A DNA stretch of 64,000 bases from Flavobacteriaceae bacterium EG-1 (lineage in GTDB: Bacteria; Bacteroidota; Bacteroidia; Flavobacteriales; Flavobacteriaceae). Positions within the stretch are counted from its first letter, which is position 1, and each line of letters opens with the position of its first letter. Location: positions 376,760 to 440,759 of the forward strand of contig NZ_WJPK01000001.1 of NCBI RefSeq assembly GCF_009649685.1. Direction: 5' to 3'. Below are positions 1 to 9,734 of the stretch, in pieces. A model generated the notes under the pieces. That model made no database searches and was not told the DNA's origin. It saw only the letters and a program-made list of their open reading frames with translations. The position numbers were made by a program, and so were the translations under genes.

Positions 1-368
1 CCTTTTTTGAAATTAATTATTTCGTATAATTTTAAAGCTTCATTGTAATATTGAAGTGCTTGTCTGAAATTTGATTGAATCGCTTCGGTTATTCCTTTTA
101 TGTAGGTGTTTCTAGCCTTTCCCTTATCAAATTGAATGGTTTCAGCGATAGTTTTTGCTTCATCCAAATACTCCAGGGTTTTAGCCATGTCTTTACTGAA
201 ATGAGAAAATGCCAATTCATTTAAGACATTCACTCTTGTTGAATCCTTTATTGTTAGGTTTTGTAATTCAACTTTAAGACTATCAATTTTAGTGTTTTGG
301 GAATGTAAGTTTATCGAAATAAAAAGGAAGTAGAATATAAAAAATATGGTTTTCTCATTGAAATTCAT
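1..368 (-). CDS. TPR-repeat protein, N-terminal part (cut by window edge)
   Basis: The reverse strand reads open from an ATG at 368 to the window edge, giving about 122 residues. They begin with a hydrophobic signal-like segment (FFIFYFLFISINLHSQ) and continue into helical repeats of the TPR kind, for example FRQALQYYNEALKLYE. In Bacteroidota such exported or membrane-anchored TPR proteins are often the sensor part of histidine kinases or LuxR-type regulators, but the C-terminal part that would decide this lies outside the window. It is divergent from the propeller kinase at 838. The TPR identification is good; the function is unknown. Confidence 0.7.
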   Translation of the reverse strand, partial: MNFNEKTIFFIFYFLFISINLHSQNTKIDSLKVELQNLTIKDSTRVNVLNELAFSHFSKDMAKTLEYLDEAKTIAETIQFDKGKARNTYIKGITEAIQSNFRQALQYYNEALKLYEIINFKK

Positions 369-793
369 ATTGATTAGAAACAATTTTATGGAAATCATAT
401 TTGAAAACACATGAGGTTTTAAGATTGGGTAATAGATAGTTTATTTAACAAGTTTATTAATAAAAAAAGGATTTCATAGATTTTTAAAGTTTACAAAAGA
501 AAATTTGAGGATGATTTACAATAAAAATCAAATATATTTTGAACGAATAAGGAGTAATGTTTTACGCTTATTTATTCTAAGTTGCCAAATATAGATTAAC
601 AACAATTTTTATATTTTTTTTACAAAAACATTGAGTTACACCATGCTAATCGGTCTAATTTAAAGGTAGATCATAAAAAACCTACAATTATTAACTACCC
701 ATTATCCTTATAAATCTATTTATAAGGAAATGTAAATCAGTTGAATTAAGTAATAAGCCAGAAAGGTTATGAAGCAGCTTGGCATTTTAACTA
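369..793. other. Intergenic region between divergent genes
   Basis: This AT-rich spacer lies between the TPR gene and the propeller kinase and presumably holds both promoters. I see no ORF, RNA or repeat in it. The only clear signal is the promoter at its right end (794-823). Confidence 0.5.
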
Positions 794-823
794 TTGTATG
801 ATGTATCGGTTGTTTTATCTTTG
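794..823 (+). promoter_or_regulatory. Flavobacterial-type promoter of the propeller kinase
   Basis: TTG at 794-796 is followed by exactly 19 bases and then TATCTTTG at 816-823, matching the Bacteroidota TTG-N19-TAnnTTTG consensus. The start codon lies only 14 bases beyond the -7 box, so the 5' leader would be very short. Confidence 0.6.
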
Positions 824-837
824 TTTTTTGATCTTCT

Positions 838-3800
838 ATGAAAATAAAGCTATTCTTATTACTTCTTTTAAACACTATCTACAGTACCAATTTTATAAAC
901 GCGCAACAACTAGATTATGACAATTTAAGCTTTGTCGATATTCATCAAAATATAACAAAAAAGCCTATTTCGAGTATAATAGAAGATGATTTAGGATTTA
1001 TTTGGATTGCAACCCAAGGCGACGGAATATTTCGTTTTGATGGCGTAAATTATAAGAATTTCACTTACCATTTTGAAAATCAAAATTCACTTGAATCTAA
1101 CATAATTTATTGTCTTTATATAGATTCTAATAATCAGCTGTGGGCTGGATCTAATAGTGGGATTAGTTATTACAACAAAGATTTAAATAGATTCGAACGC
1201 ATCAATTTTATAGGAATTGGTGCTATAGCAGATAGTGCTGAGGTTATGTGCATAGTAGAAGATAATAACAATAATTTAATTATTGGAACGCATTATAAAG
1301 GAGCCTATAAAATGCCCATTTATGCTACTAAGGCTTCAAGAATTAAAACTGATGCCAAAGACGACGAAGAATTGTTTTTCAGAAGATTTATCAAAAGTTC
1401 TGATGGTACTATTTATGCCGGTACAACTGAAGGGCTTTTTATTCTTGATTCGAATACTGAAATTTTTGAAAATAAATTTTCTGATGAATTTGATGATTAC
1501 ATTACAAGCTTGGCCATAGATAAAAATAGCAATCTCTGGTTTGGAACGATAAAAGGCGGCATTTATAAGTTAGACAAGAATAGTAAAAAGATTATTCCAA
1601 AATTAGAGTCAGCCAATAGAAGAATTTTTTCATTATTTTTTATTGATAATCAATTATTAGTAGGAACGGAATTAGACGGGCTTTGGGCTTACAATCTAGA
1701 CACTCAAATATTACATAAATACATCTCCAATAGGCTTATTGAAAATAGTCTAGGTTCTTTTTCTATATGGCAAATTTATGGCGATAGCAATAATAGATTA
1801 TGGGTTGGTTCATTTGATCAAGGTATTCAACTGGTGGATAGGTTTAATAGTAAATTCAATTCAATTGAACATACACCCGGCAATCCAAACTCATTACAAG
1901 AGGCGTCAGTAGCAGGTATTCAACAAGATAATGAAGGAAAAATTTGGATTGGTGTGCCGGGTGGGGTAGACATTTATGACCCGAAAACAAAGCACATAGA
2001 ACATATAACTACCCACCAAAATTCTAAAATTAAAGGGTTAACCAGTACCGCTATCTTAAGTATATTTTTAGATAGCAAGGAAAATCTTTGGGTAGGCAGT
2101 TGGGACAAAGGAGTTTATTACTTAGAAAAAGGTTCGAAAAAATTTATTAATTACAACGAAAACACTTTAAATAATCCAATTAAATCAAACGCTATATTTG
2201 GCTTTTCGGAAGATTCGGAAGGATATATTTATATGGCTTCCTTTTTAAAAGGATTACATTACTACAGTCCGAAATTAAAAAAGATTTTTTATTGTGATTC
2301 GGCACCATTTGTTGAAAACGGTATAGCAAAATCTGATACGAGAACTGTACTCGTAGACACTGAAGATAACATTTGGGTTGGCACAAAAACAGATTTATTT
2401 AAACTAAAACGTAAACCAAATAATAGCTTTATCGTAAACCGAATGACAACCCAAATGAAGAAAAAGGGTAAAAAGCTTTTGGTGAATCCTATCCTTTCTT
2501 TATTTCAGTCAGATGATAATAAAGTTTGGATTGGTACTAACGGAAACGGTTTATTTTCGTACGACCTTAATTTAAAAACTTTTAAAGAGTATACTGATTT
2601 AGACGGTTTTGTACAGACTGTAATTAATTCCATCACAGAATCTAAAAATCACAACCTTTGGATAAATGGAAAATCAGGTCTTAGCAAATTGGATTTTACT
2701 TCTAATGCTGCAATCAATTATACAAAAGACGATGGATTATTAAGTAATTATTCTCATGAAAACACATTGTTGACAGCTTACGATGGTACAATTTATGTCG
2801 GAAGTTATGAAGGAATTAATTATTTTAAGCCAGAACTATTAGTAAAGAATAATATTCCCCCAAAAGTTTATTTATCTAAATTAAAACTATTTAATAAAGA
2901 AGTAATTCCTTTAAAAAATAACACCCTATTAAAAAAGGAAATCTCACAAACATCTGCCATTGAATTCAATTATGAACAATCAGTATTCACGATTGATTAT
3001 GCCAGTATAAATTTTACAAGACCTGAAAAAACGGATTATGCTTATAAGTTGCAAGGTTTTGATTCAAATTGGAATTTTGTTGGAAATTCTACTAGTGCTA
3101 CCTATACAAATCTTGATCCAGGCAAGTATACATTTCAAGTAAAAGCTGCAAATAATGATGGGGTTTGGAGTAAAACACCAACCTCGCTGGTAATTAAAAT
3201 ACTTCCTGCATGGTGGGAAACAGTTTGGGCTAAGATTTTTTATGTACTATTGGTTTCATCGGGCATATGGTTATTTATTAACTATCGAATTGAAAGTATA
3301 AAACAAAAGACCGAATCTATTTATCAGAGTAAGCTGATAAAACAAATTAATTTAGAAGAAGGGCGGCGAATAGAAAAAGAGAGTATAGCCAAAGAATTGC
3401 ACGATAGTTTATTAGGTACAATTTTCGGGATACGTTTAGGTTTAGATAGCAGTAGCCAAAAAGACTTTGAGCAACAAGCAATTGATCGATCAAAGTATGT
3501 AGAAAAACTATCTGATCTTGAGAAAGAAGTTAGAAGTATTTCACATGGATTAAGTCCAAATTTATCCTTTTCTTCCCATGCTTTTACTGAGGTTATTGAA
3601 CAATTATTAATTGAACAATGTACCGCAAATAATCTTGAATATACTTTAAATAGTGACGCTAAAATAAAATGGTCAACAATTGATGATGAAATAAAATTCA
3701 ATGTTTATCGTGTAATTCAAGAATCAATAACCAATATTCTAAAGCATTCAAATGCTTCTATAGTGACAATTAATTTCCAAATAATTAATCATGTATTAGA

Positions 3801-3972
3801 GTTAAATATATTGGATAATGGTGTGGGTTTTAAAAAAGGTTATCTGAATAAAGGAATTGGTCTAAAAAACATTAAATCAAGAGTTGAAAACGTAGGGGGT
3901 CTTGCATATTTTAAAAGTGAAAATGGAGTTTCAATAGATATTAAAATTCCTCTTAATTTGAAAAACCAATAA
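838..3972 (+). CDS. Two-component propeller sensor histidine kinase
   Basis: A 1044-residue membrane sensor kinase. After a signal peptide (ending near NFINAQ) come many short repeats of the two-component regulator propeller type, each with a W-V/I-G motif, forming a large extracytoplasmic beta-propeller. A Y_Y_Y domain (about 700-795, ending in TFQVKAANNDGVWS) and one membrane helix (about 805-825) follow. The cytoplasmic part has a HisKA_3 dimerisation helix with the phosphoacceptor His855 in KELHDSLLG, and an HATPase_c domain with the N box around VIQESITNILKH and G boxes LDNGVGF and GIGLKNI. Unlike many propeller regulators of this phylum there is no fused receiver or AraC output, so it probably phosphorylates the separate regulator at 4277. 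The ligand is unknown; carbohydrates are typical for the family. Confidence 0.93.
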   Translation: MKIKLFLLLLLNTIYSTNFINAQQLDYDNLSFVDIHQNITKKPISSIIEDDLGFIWIATQGDGIFRFDGVNYKNFTYHFENQNSLESNIIYCLYIDSNNQLWAGSNSGISYYNKDLNRFERINFIGIGAIADSAEVMCIVEDNNNNLIIGTHYKGAYKMPIYATKASRIKTDAKDDEELFFRRFIKSSDGTIYAGTTEGLFILDSNTEIFENKFSDEFDDYITSLAIDKNSNLWFGTIKGGIYKLDKNSKKIIPKLESANRRIFSLFFIDNQLLVGTELDGLWAYNLDTQILHKYISNRLIENSLGSFSIWQIYGDSNNRLWVGSFDQGIQLVDRFNSKFNSIEHTPGNPNSLQEASVAGIQQDNEGKIWIGVPGGVDIYDPKTKHIEHITTHQNSKIKGLTSTAILSIFLDSKENLWVGSWDKGVYYLEKGSKKFINYNENTLNNPIKSNAIFGFSEDSEGYIYMASFLKGLHYYSPKLKKIFYCDSAPFVENGIAKSDTRTVLVDTEDNIWVGTKTDLFKLKRKPNNSFIVNRMTTQMKKKGKKLLVNPILSLFQSDDNKVWIGTNGNGLFSYDLNLKTFKEYTDLDGFVQTVINSITESKNHNLWINGKSGLSKLDFTSNAAINYTKDDGLLSNYSHENTLLTAYDGTIYVGSYEGINYFKPELLVKNNIPPKVYLSKLKLFNKEVIPLKNNTLLKKEISQTSAIEFNYEQSVFTIDYASINFTRPEKTDYAYKLQGFDSNWNFVGNSTSATYTNLDPGKYTFQVKAANNDGVWSKTPTSLVIKILPAWWETVWAKIFYVLLVSSGIWLFINYRIESIKQKTESIYQSKLIKQINLEEGRRIEKESIAKELHDSLLGTIFGIRLGLDSSSQKDFEQQAIDRSKYVEKLSDLEKEVRSISHGLSPNLSFSSHAFTEVIEQLLIEQCTANNLEYTLNSDAKIKWSTIDDEIKFNVYRVIQESITNILKHSNASIVTINFQIINHVLELNILDNGVGFKKGYLNKGIGLKNIKSRVENVGGLAYFKSENGVSIDIKIPLNLKNQ

Positions 3973-4276
3973 GCTCATATCAGAAAAAAACAACAATCGT
4001 TTTTACGGTAAAACCGTAATTAATCTTAAGAATTATTATTTAATTTCCACACAAGTAAATAATAATGAAATTATGAATTAAACTTAGCAGGATTAAAACT
4101 AAATGTTTTTTGTTAAAGATGTAATTACAAATTGGTTTCTGCTCAATGTAGAACTATTCTTTTAAAAACTGTTTTTCGAATAAGTAATATTTAAATCTTC
4201 GCTAATAATTATTAATGCATTGTTATTTCTTTATTTTGGCCTTTTTATTTTTCAATCTTTACTAAATATTTAAAAG
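3973..4276. other. Gap between kinase and regulator genes
   Basis: About 300 bases without an ORF. A 7-bp perfect inverted repeat (TTACGGT, AAA, ACCGTAA) at 4003-4019 lies 30 bases after the kinase stop. It lacks a T-run, so it could be a weak terminator or an operator. I see nothing else. Confidence 0.35.
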
Positions 4277-4960
4277 TTGCATTCTCTGAAAAAAATAAAA
4301 ATTCTACATGTAGATGATCATCCAGTTGTAATTGAAGCGTGTAAGGAGATTTTCAAGAATTTGAATTCTGATTTAAAAACTTTGGAAATTGACGATGCTC
4401 GTAATTGCGATTCTGCGATTACTAAAATAGAATTATCTGCTGAAACAACTCCTTATGATATTGTTATTGTTGATCTTCAAATACCAGAAAGCTCGAAAGG
4501 TAAAATAATAGACGGTGACGATTTAGCGATGTTTGCTAAAAGGAAATTGCCTAATGTAAAAATTATGGTACTAACAGCGGTAAATGATAATTTCAGAATC
4601 AAAAATATTTTAAAGGATATTAACCCTAGTGGTTTGTTGATAAAAACAGATATTAACTCAAATGATCTTCTTATAGCTATTACCAACGTAATTTATAATC
4701 CGCCATATTATAGCTCAACTGTAATGAAATTGATAAAAAATCAAATGAGTTTAGATAACCTTCAAAAATTAGACTCAATTGATCGAAAAATAATTTTACA
4801 GTTATCAAAGGGAGTAAAAACTAAAAATTTGATAGAATATATTCCGCTTTCTTTAAGTGCTATTGAAAAAAGGAAATCGATTATTAAACAAATTTTGGGA
4901 ATCGAAAAAGGTGATGATGCAGCAATTATAGAAAGGGCTAAAGAAATGGGTATAATATAA
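4277..4960 (+). CDS. LuxR/NarL-like response regulator
   Basis: A 227-residue response regulator starting at TTG, since no ATG lies before the receiver domain. The receiver spans about 5-135, with the acidic pair in HVDDHP, the phosphoacceptor Asp66 in VIVDLQIP, the Thr switch in MVLTAV and the Lys in LLIKTD. The C-terminal 65 residues (from LDSIDRKIILQLSKG) resemble a LuxR-type helix-turn-helix but are divergent, with SLSAIEKRKSIIKQILG in place of the usual recognition helix. It lies directly downstream of the propeller kinase in the same direction, and the HisKA_3 class of that kinase typically pairs with NarL/LuxR regulators. The pairing is inferred from position. Confidence 0.85.
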   Translation: MHSLKKIKILHVDDHPVVIEACKEIFKNLNSDLKTLEIDDARNCDSAITKIELSAETTPYDIVIVDLQIPESSKGKIIDGDDLAMFAKRKLPNVKIMVLTAVNDNFRIKNILKDINPSGLLIKTDINSNDLLIAITNVIYNPPYYSSTVMKLIKNQMSLDNLQKLDSIDRKIILQLSKGVKTKNLIEYIPLSLSAIEKRKSIIKQILGIEKGDDAAIIERAKEMGII

Positions 4961-5137
4961 AATTTAAAATATTACCAATGAAGGACATAGATTTAATGGC
5001 AAGTAGGGGAGCAATCTTGCATAAGAACATTAAAATTAGAGGTTCTTTTAACATTCAATTTATAGATCTCTTTATAACTTAAAGTTGGCTTTTGTTGATT
5101 GGAATACTTATTTTTAGTTGAATCAAAAATCAGCCTC

Positions 5138-6427
5138 ATGCCAACAAAAAATCAATCCCGCAGAAAATTTGTTAAACAAAGTAGCTTAGGGCTTATGGGG
5201 CTTACGGTTTTACCATATGCATATACTAAGGTTGCGCCAAGTGATCGACTACAAGTAGCGCATATTGGCGTTGGGGGCATGGGTAATAATCATATGAAAT
5301 GGTTTGCTAATCTACCTGAAGTAGATGTTGTGGCACTTTGTGATGTTGATGAATCTCATTTGGCAAGTAGTTTAAAAACTATGGATACACTGCAACCAGG
5401 AAAAAACGTAAAAGGTTACGCTGATTTTAGACACATTTTAGACCGGCCAGATATTGATGCAATTACATGTGCAACGCCTGATCATTGGCATGCACAAATA
5501 GCAACGTTGGCATTTCAAGCTGGGAAAGATGTTTATGGTGAAAAACCACTTTCGTACAATATCAGTGAAGGTCAAATGATGCTTAAAAACCTCGAGAAAA
5601 ATAAAAGTATTTTTCAAATGGGTAATCAAATACATGCTACTGATAATTACCATCGTATTGTAGAAATAATTAAGTCTGGGGCTATAGGAACTGTTAAAAC
5701 AGTACGTCTATGGAAAAGCGGTGATACACCCAATTTGGGTCAACCAAAATCAATAGCGGTACCAAAAGGTTTAAATTGGGATATGTGGCTAGGCCCAGCC
5801 CCTTATGTTGACTATATTCCAGAGAAGTGCCATTTTACATACAGATATTTTTTAGATTATTCAGGTGGTGTTTTCGCTGATTTTTGGTGTCATATCGCAG
5901 ATGTCGCTTTTTGGGCCTTAAATCCCAAAGGTTTAAAAAGTATTGATGCTCGTGGCGAAGAAGCCGATGGCATTGCTAATACACCAAAGTGGATTGATAT
6001 CGATTACGAATTTGAGAATTTAAAAATTCATTGGACTAGTAAACCACCGAATGTTCCTGGAGCAGCAGACCGAAGTATTGGTGCATATTTTGAAGGAGAC
6101 AAGGGTACTTTAATTTGTGATTATAGCAGCCGTGAAATTACAATCAATGGCGAAACGTTTACTGATATTGCTGAAGTGCCAAAAACCTTAGTTCGTTCTC
6201 CTGGACATCAACAGAATTTTGTAGATGCAGTAAAGTCTCGTATACAGCCAGAATCTAATTTAGCATATGCCCGTAAGATGACACTACCTATGCATTTAGG
6301 TTTAATTTCATATCGCTTAAAAAGAAAGTTACAGTGGGATTCTGAAAAAGAAAAGTGCATTGGAGATTCAGAGGCCAATGAACTACTTTCTCGTAAACCA
6401 AGAAAAAAATGGCGTTTAGCGAAGTAA
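5138..6427 (+). CDS. Gfo/Idh/MocA family oxidoreductase with Tat signal
   Basis: A NAD(P)-dependent oxidoreductase of the Gfo/Idh/MocA family, 429 residues from the ATG at 5138. An upstream TTG at 5099 is in frame, but the ATG places the twin-arginine motif (SRRKFVKQ) at the N-terminus, as expected for a Tat substrate. The Rossmann fold begins at VAHIGVGGMGNNHMKW, and the family's EKP motif is seen in YGEKPLSYNI. The C-terminal domain contains the GGVFADFWCHIADVAFW region typical of exported members from Bacteroidota and Planctomycetes. The substrate is probably a sugar or polyol but cannot be read from sequence. No operon partner is evident. Confidence 0.9.
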   Translation: MPTKNQSRRKFVKQSSLGLMGLTVLPYAYTKVAPSDRLQVAHIGVGGMGNNHMKWFANLPEVDVVALCDVDESHLASSLKTMDTLQPGKNVKGYADFRHILDRPDIDAITCATPDHWHAQIATLAFQAGKDVYGEKPLSYNISEGQMMLKNLEKNKSIFQMGNQIHATDNYHRIVEIIKSGAIGTVKTVRLWKSGDTPNLGQPKSIAVPKGLNWDMWLGPAPYVDYIPEKCHFTYRYFLDYSGGVFADFWCHIADVAFWALNPKGLKSIDARGEEADGIANTPKWIDIDYEFENLKIHWTSKPPNVPGAADRSIGAYFEGDKGTLICDYSSREITINGETFTDIAEVPKTLVRSPGHQQNFVDAVKSRIQPESNLAYARKMTLPMHLGLISYRLKRKLQWDSEKEKCIGDSEANELLSRKPRKKWRLAK

Positions 6428-6484
6428 ACGTAGTGCGGCCAAAAAAGAATTAAAAACAGTTTAGCATGCGACAAGAAACGCCGT

Positions 6485-6871
<387 letters not shown>

Positions 6872-7015
6872 TTAGTAAATATATGGGGTAGGAGACTTTA
6901 AGATTCACATAAGGTATACCCCAATGTTTGCTTTTGGTAGGATTTTAGTTGACAAGAATTGTTGATAACCTTAACAATGGTATAAATTAGAAACAAATAA
7001 AATGATATTTATTTC

Positions 7016-7228
7016 TCAAGACATATTACCATATTCAATTCTGTTTAACGCCCTTTTTACTTGTTCGGTTCCTTCGAAATTATCAAGTAAGCTATTGGGT
7101 ATTGAATTGTTTAATGAATAATTAGGTTTGCTTAGCCAACGTTCTATCTTTTCATTTTCATTGTTAAAGACGGATAAACCGAAATTTTTGAGTTCTTTTA
7201 AATGACGTTTCTTTAATTCGTCATTCAT
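7016..7228 (-). CDS. Short ParS/MbcA-type antitoxin domain protein (DUF2384)
   Basis: This 70-residue protein matches the toxin-binding C-terminal domain of Xre/MbcA/ParS antitoxins: RWLSKPNYSLNNSIPNSLL followed by GTEQVKRALNRIEYG, which is the WLxxPxxxLxxxxPxxLL ... G ... VxxxLxRIEYG pattern. The usual N-terminal Xre-like DNA-binding half is missing, so only the toxin-contact module remains. It lies 29 bases downstream of the gene at 7258-7632, apparently in one operon. The classical partner is a RES-domain NAD+-degrading toxin, and none is visible nearby. It could be a degenerate antitoxin, an anti-addiction protein, or part of an unrecognised pair. Confidence 0.6.
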   Translation of the reverse strand: MNDELKKRHLKELKNFGLSVFNNENEKIERWLSKPNYSLNNSIPNSLLDNFEGTEQVKRALNRIEYGNMS

Positions 7229-7257
7229 ATACTATCCTTAATTTGAACTTTAATTTC

Positions 7258-7632
7258 TTAATCAAAATAATTTTTTAGCATAAATTCCGCTGAGGCATAT
7301 TTACCTTTTATATCTCTTATAACATTAATAGCTTTAGCCTTCTTTTTTTGCTCCAAGGAATATACGCCTAGTATACCATCAAAAAAGTAAAGTATACTGT
7401 AAATAAAACCATCGGTAATTTCACTTTCCTCGTCTAGATCTAAAGTTGGAATCTGATTATCGTATTTTAAAATAAAGTTATCCTGTATATTCTCAGTTAA
7501 AAATGTCTTTAATTCTAAAGAATATCTCCCAAAATTCTCCATATCAGTTAAATCGCCTTGACCTTTTATAAGTCTGTCAGCCTGAACTTGAATATCAGTA
7601 ATTTGTCTTAATATGTTTCTTTGTTCAATCAA
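7258..7632 (-). CDS. Hypothetical protein, upstream partner of DUF2384 gene
   Basis: A 124-residue, mainly helical, acidic protein without signal or membrane segments. I recognise no family, and in particular no RES toxin motif. It is followed after 29 bases by the DUF2384-like gene, and the spacing and shared strand suggest co-transcription. The N-terminal helix (RQITDIQVQADRLIKGQGD) looks coiled-coil-like. Whether it is a toxin or only a neighbour cannot be judged from sequence. Confidence 0.5.
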   Translation of the reverse strand: MIEQRNILRQITDIQVQADRLIKGQGDLTDMENFGRYSLELKTFLTENIQDNFILKYDNQIPTLDLDEESEITDGFIYSILYFFDGILGVYSLEQKKKAKAINVIRDIKGKYASAEFMLKNYFD

Positions 7633-7917
7633 ATTCTATGAATATGTATTTATACGAGTCTTTAATAGTGATTAAATGTACTTTAAAAAATATGTACATC
7701 ACATTATCTTTTATAACTGAAGTCAGTAGTAACCTAAAATTAAATGATTTAAATAATAGAAAAAGTGTATTATCATTCTGTATATCATATTATAAATATT
7801 CACTATTGATATACAAAATGAACAATACCCTTAAAATTACTTAGGGCCTATTTATATTGGGTTACTATAAATAAATTGTATTTTAGTGTTGAATACAAAA
7901 CATGCACATATTTATGT
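7633..7917. other. AT-rich spacer before the cassette array
   Basis: An AT-rich stretch with one short low-complexity reading frame that I do not accept as a gene. I looked for the left half of an attC-like site matching the GTT at 7918 and found no convincing one, so the first array boundary may be degenerate or may represent the array's entry side. Confidence 0.4.
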
Positions 7918-7926
7918 GTTGGCAAC
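7918..7926 (+). repeat. Left boundary of first gene cassette
   Basis: GTT at 7918-7920 is followed by GGCAAC (7921-7926), the reverse complement of GTTGCC at 8967-8972 just before AAC at the end of the next gene unit. The same end-matching rule holds for the following units, so I take this as the start of cassette 1. Confidence 0.55.
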
Positions 7927-7952
7927 AAGCTGAAAAAAGCAGCTGAAAAGAA

Positions 7953-8960
7953 ATGAAAGAAAAAAGACCAATAGATAGAAAAAGAGAATCAGGCGGAATG
8001 GCTGACATCGGAACAAAAGAAGATGGAGCTATTATGCAAATGATTAAAATCGGAGATAGATTGATAATTCTAAAGGAAAAATCTATTTATGAGTTTATAA
8101 TGGCTGACGACATTGACCCAGAAAGAACAAACATCAAACTACCAAATAATATCCACAAATTAATAATTGACAAAGGCTCTGAATCTGAAATGGTTTCTAA
8201 AGTCTTCTTAACTGCTAACACTCTTTTTAATAAGGGTAAATTTGATGAGTCTGTTGACATCCCGAAAGCTTTAAATCTAACACTTGACTTGGTTCAAGAA
8301 TTAGCAATTCTAGAAAGTGAGATAAATAGCTACCTAAGGAAAGAAGAAGAAGTATCGGCAGAATATGAATCGAAAAGGGACAAACCAGTAAGCTATTCGA
8401 TTCCTTCTATTGGAAATCCTAAAAACCGCTGTACTACAATCTTTCAAAAGGCAGACCATATTGAGCAAACTTTAATGAAAATTATCACCATCTTTTATCC
8501 AAATGATGGACTAACTCAGCAATCTCACTTTCCGAAACTTTGTGAGATAATAAGGGGAAAATATGGAGAAAAGGACAGTTTTACCGAATTTCTTGAATCG
8601 ACTCTAGAATTTATGACGGTAATTAGAAATTTAAGAAATGCTTTGGACCATCAACTTAATGGTGTTGAAGTCTACGATTTCGAATTAGCTGCAAACTCGG
8701 ACGTACTTGCACCAAGCATTGAGCTTGATTTTAAAGGCAGTAAATTAGAAAGACAATCGTTATCAGAGTTTCTTAAAATGTTAATTCCAAACTACATTCA
8801 TATTTGCGAAATAACAATAGTGCATTTGGCAGGAAGGAATTTTATTCCAAGCTTAATGCAACAAGTGATTAGAGAAATTCCAGAAGAAAAAAGACGGAAT
8901 AAATACATTAGATATAGCTTTTGGTCTGCAATGGGAGTCGGTGGATATTTTGACCAATAA
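7953..8960 (+). CDS. Cassette 1: hypothetical protein with HEPN-like motif
   Basis: A 335-residue soluble protein of unknown family. The N-terminal 70 residues are predicted beta-strands (IKIGDRLIILKEKSIYEFIM) and the rest is helical. Around residue 225 it has RNLRNALDH, which fits the R-polar-x3-H catalytic motif of HEPN ribonucleases and HEPN-like helical bundles, preceded by the long helix TEFLESTLEFMTVI. That makes a HEPN-like fold plausible, but activity is not shown. It is the only gene of its unit and ends 12 bases before the AAC of the first full attC-like site. Confidence 0.7.
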   Translation: MKEKRPIDRKRESGGMADIGTKEDGAIMQMIKIGDRLIILKEKSIYEFIMADDIDPERTNIKLPNNIHKLIIDKGSESEMVSKVFLTANTLFNKGKFDESVDIPKALNLTLDLVQELAILESEINSYLRKEEEVSAEYESKRDKPVSYSIPSIGNPKNRCTTIFQKADHIEQTLMKIITIFYPNDGLTQQSHFPKLCEIIRGKYGEKDSFTEFLESTLEFMTVIRNLRNALDHQLNGVEVYDFELAANSDVLAPSIELDFKGSKLERQSLSEFLKMLIPNYIHICEITIVHLAGRNFIPSLMQQVIREIPEEKRRNKYIRYSFWSAMGVGGYFDQ

Positions 8961-8972
8961 AAGCCAGTTGCC

Positions 8973-9161
8973 AACAATGTATATAAAACATAGCTAATAT
9001 AGGCTTTCCGAGAGGTTTGTGTGTATTTGCGAAGACCGCCAAATTTTTAAATTTGGCTTTTTAAGAATATTAAAATAAAAATAAAATTTAAAAATTCGGC
9101 TCGTGTATAATCTGAAAAGTTAGCGTCTTTTTACACGCTACGTTTCATATACTAGACCGTT
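8973..9161 (+). repeat. attC-like site 1 (long type)
   Basis: A 189-bp site from AAC to GTT. Left arm GTATATAAAACATAGC (8979-8994) pairs with right arm GCTACGTTTCATATAC (9137-9152). Only arm positions 7 and 12 deviate, both A opposite C on the top strand, which become T-G wobbles on the bottom strand. The loop holds a second hairpin (GCCAAATTT / AAATTTGGC). The spacer is 3 nt on the left and 6 nt on the right. Confidence 0.75.
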
Positions 9162-9180
9162 ACCTGCAAGCTGAAAAACG

Positions 9181-9711
9181 ATGCTAACATACATTATAAT
9201 TGGAATTGTGATTTTAGGTTTGATTTTTATAATAAAATCTAACAAACCGAACCCAAAACCGAAATCTGAAATTAATAAAAAACCTGATGATTATGTTCCG
9301 ACATCAGAACTGATTAGAAGAACTGAAGAACGAATTGCCTCTTCAAAAGCGCTACTTGCGGAAATTAGAGCGAATGAAGGAAATGAAACAATACTTGAGA
9401 ATACAGAATCTGAATCGGAAACTGGAATTTACGAAGAATACGAGGTAACAGGAGTTCACATTGCAAGTAGAAAAAATTATATCCTAAATTATTGTGCGGA
9501 ATATGACGAGTTGGAATTAAAACATGAAAAAAATAATAAATTTTCGGATAGAGCAATCGTAGTGAAACACGACGGAAAAAAAATTGGATATATTGCGGAA
9601 TCTGACGTTGAAGAAGTTCACGGAATTATTAAAAATCCGTTTACATCACATATTGCGGAAATTGAATATGATGGTTCATATTTAACTGTCCGAATTGGAT
9701 TAGAAAATTAG
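9181..9711 (+). CDS. Cassette 2: membrane-anchored HIRAN-like protein
   Basis: A 176-residue protein with one N-terminal membrane helix (YIIIGIVILGLIFII), a charged linker, and a C-terminal domain from about residue 90 that resembles HIRAN: TGVHIASRKNY, then LKHEKNNKFSDRAIVVKHDG and KIGYIAESDVEEV. That matches the family pattern of a basic/acidic loop, 'D-x-A-I-x-V' and 'G-Y-I'. HIRAN domains bind DNA ends in helicases, but stand-alone membrane-tethered versions have no known role. The gene begins 19 bases after the GTT boundary and ends 17 bases before the next terminal hexamer. Confidence 0.7.
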   Translation: MLTYIIIGIVILGLIFIIKSNKPNPKPKSEINKKPDDYVPTSELIRRTEERIASSKALLAEIRANEGNETILENTESESETGIYEEYEVTGVHIASRKNYILNYCAEYDELELKHEKNNKFSDRAIVVKHDGKKIGYIAESDVEEVHGIIKNPFTSHIAEIEYDGSYLTVRIGLEN

Positions 9712-9734
9712 AAATGAAATAAAAGCCAGCAGGT

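Noticed and set aside
4003-4019. Inverted repeat after the propeller kinase as a strong terminator
   Set aside because: The 7-bp stem has no following T-run; kept only as a note in the gap description.
7638-7844. 68-codon plus-strand frame
   Set aside because: AT-rich, low-complexity, no family resemblance; it lies between a divergent gene start and the array boundary.
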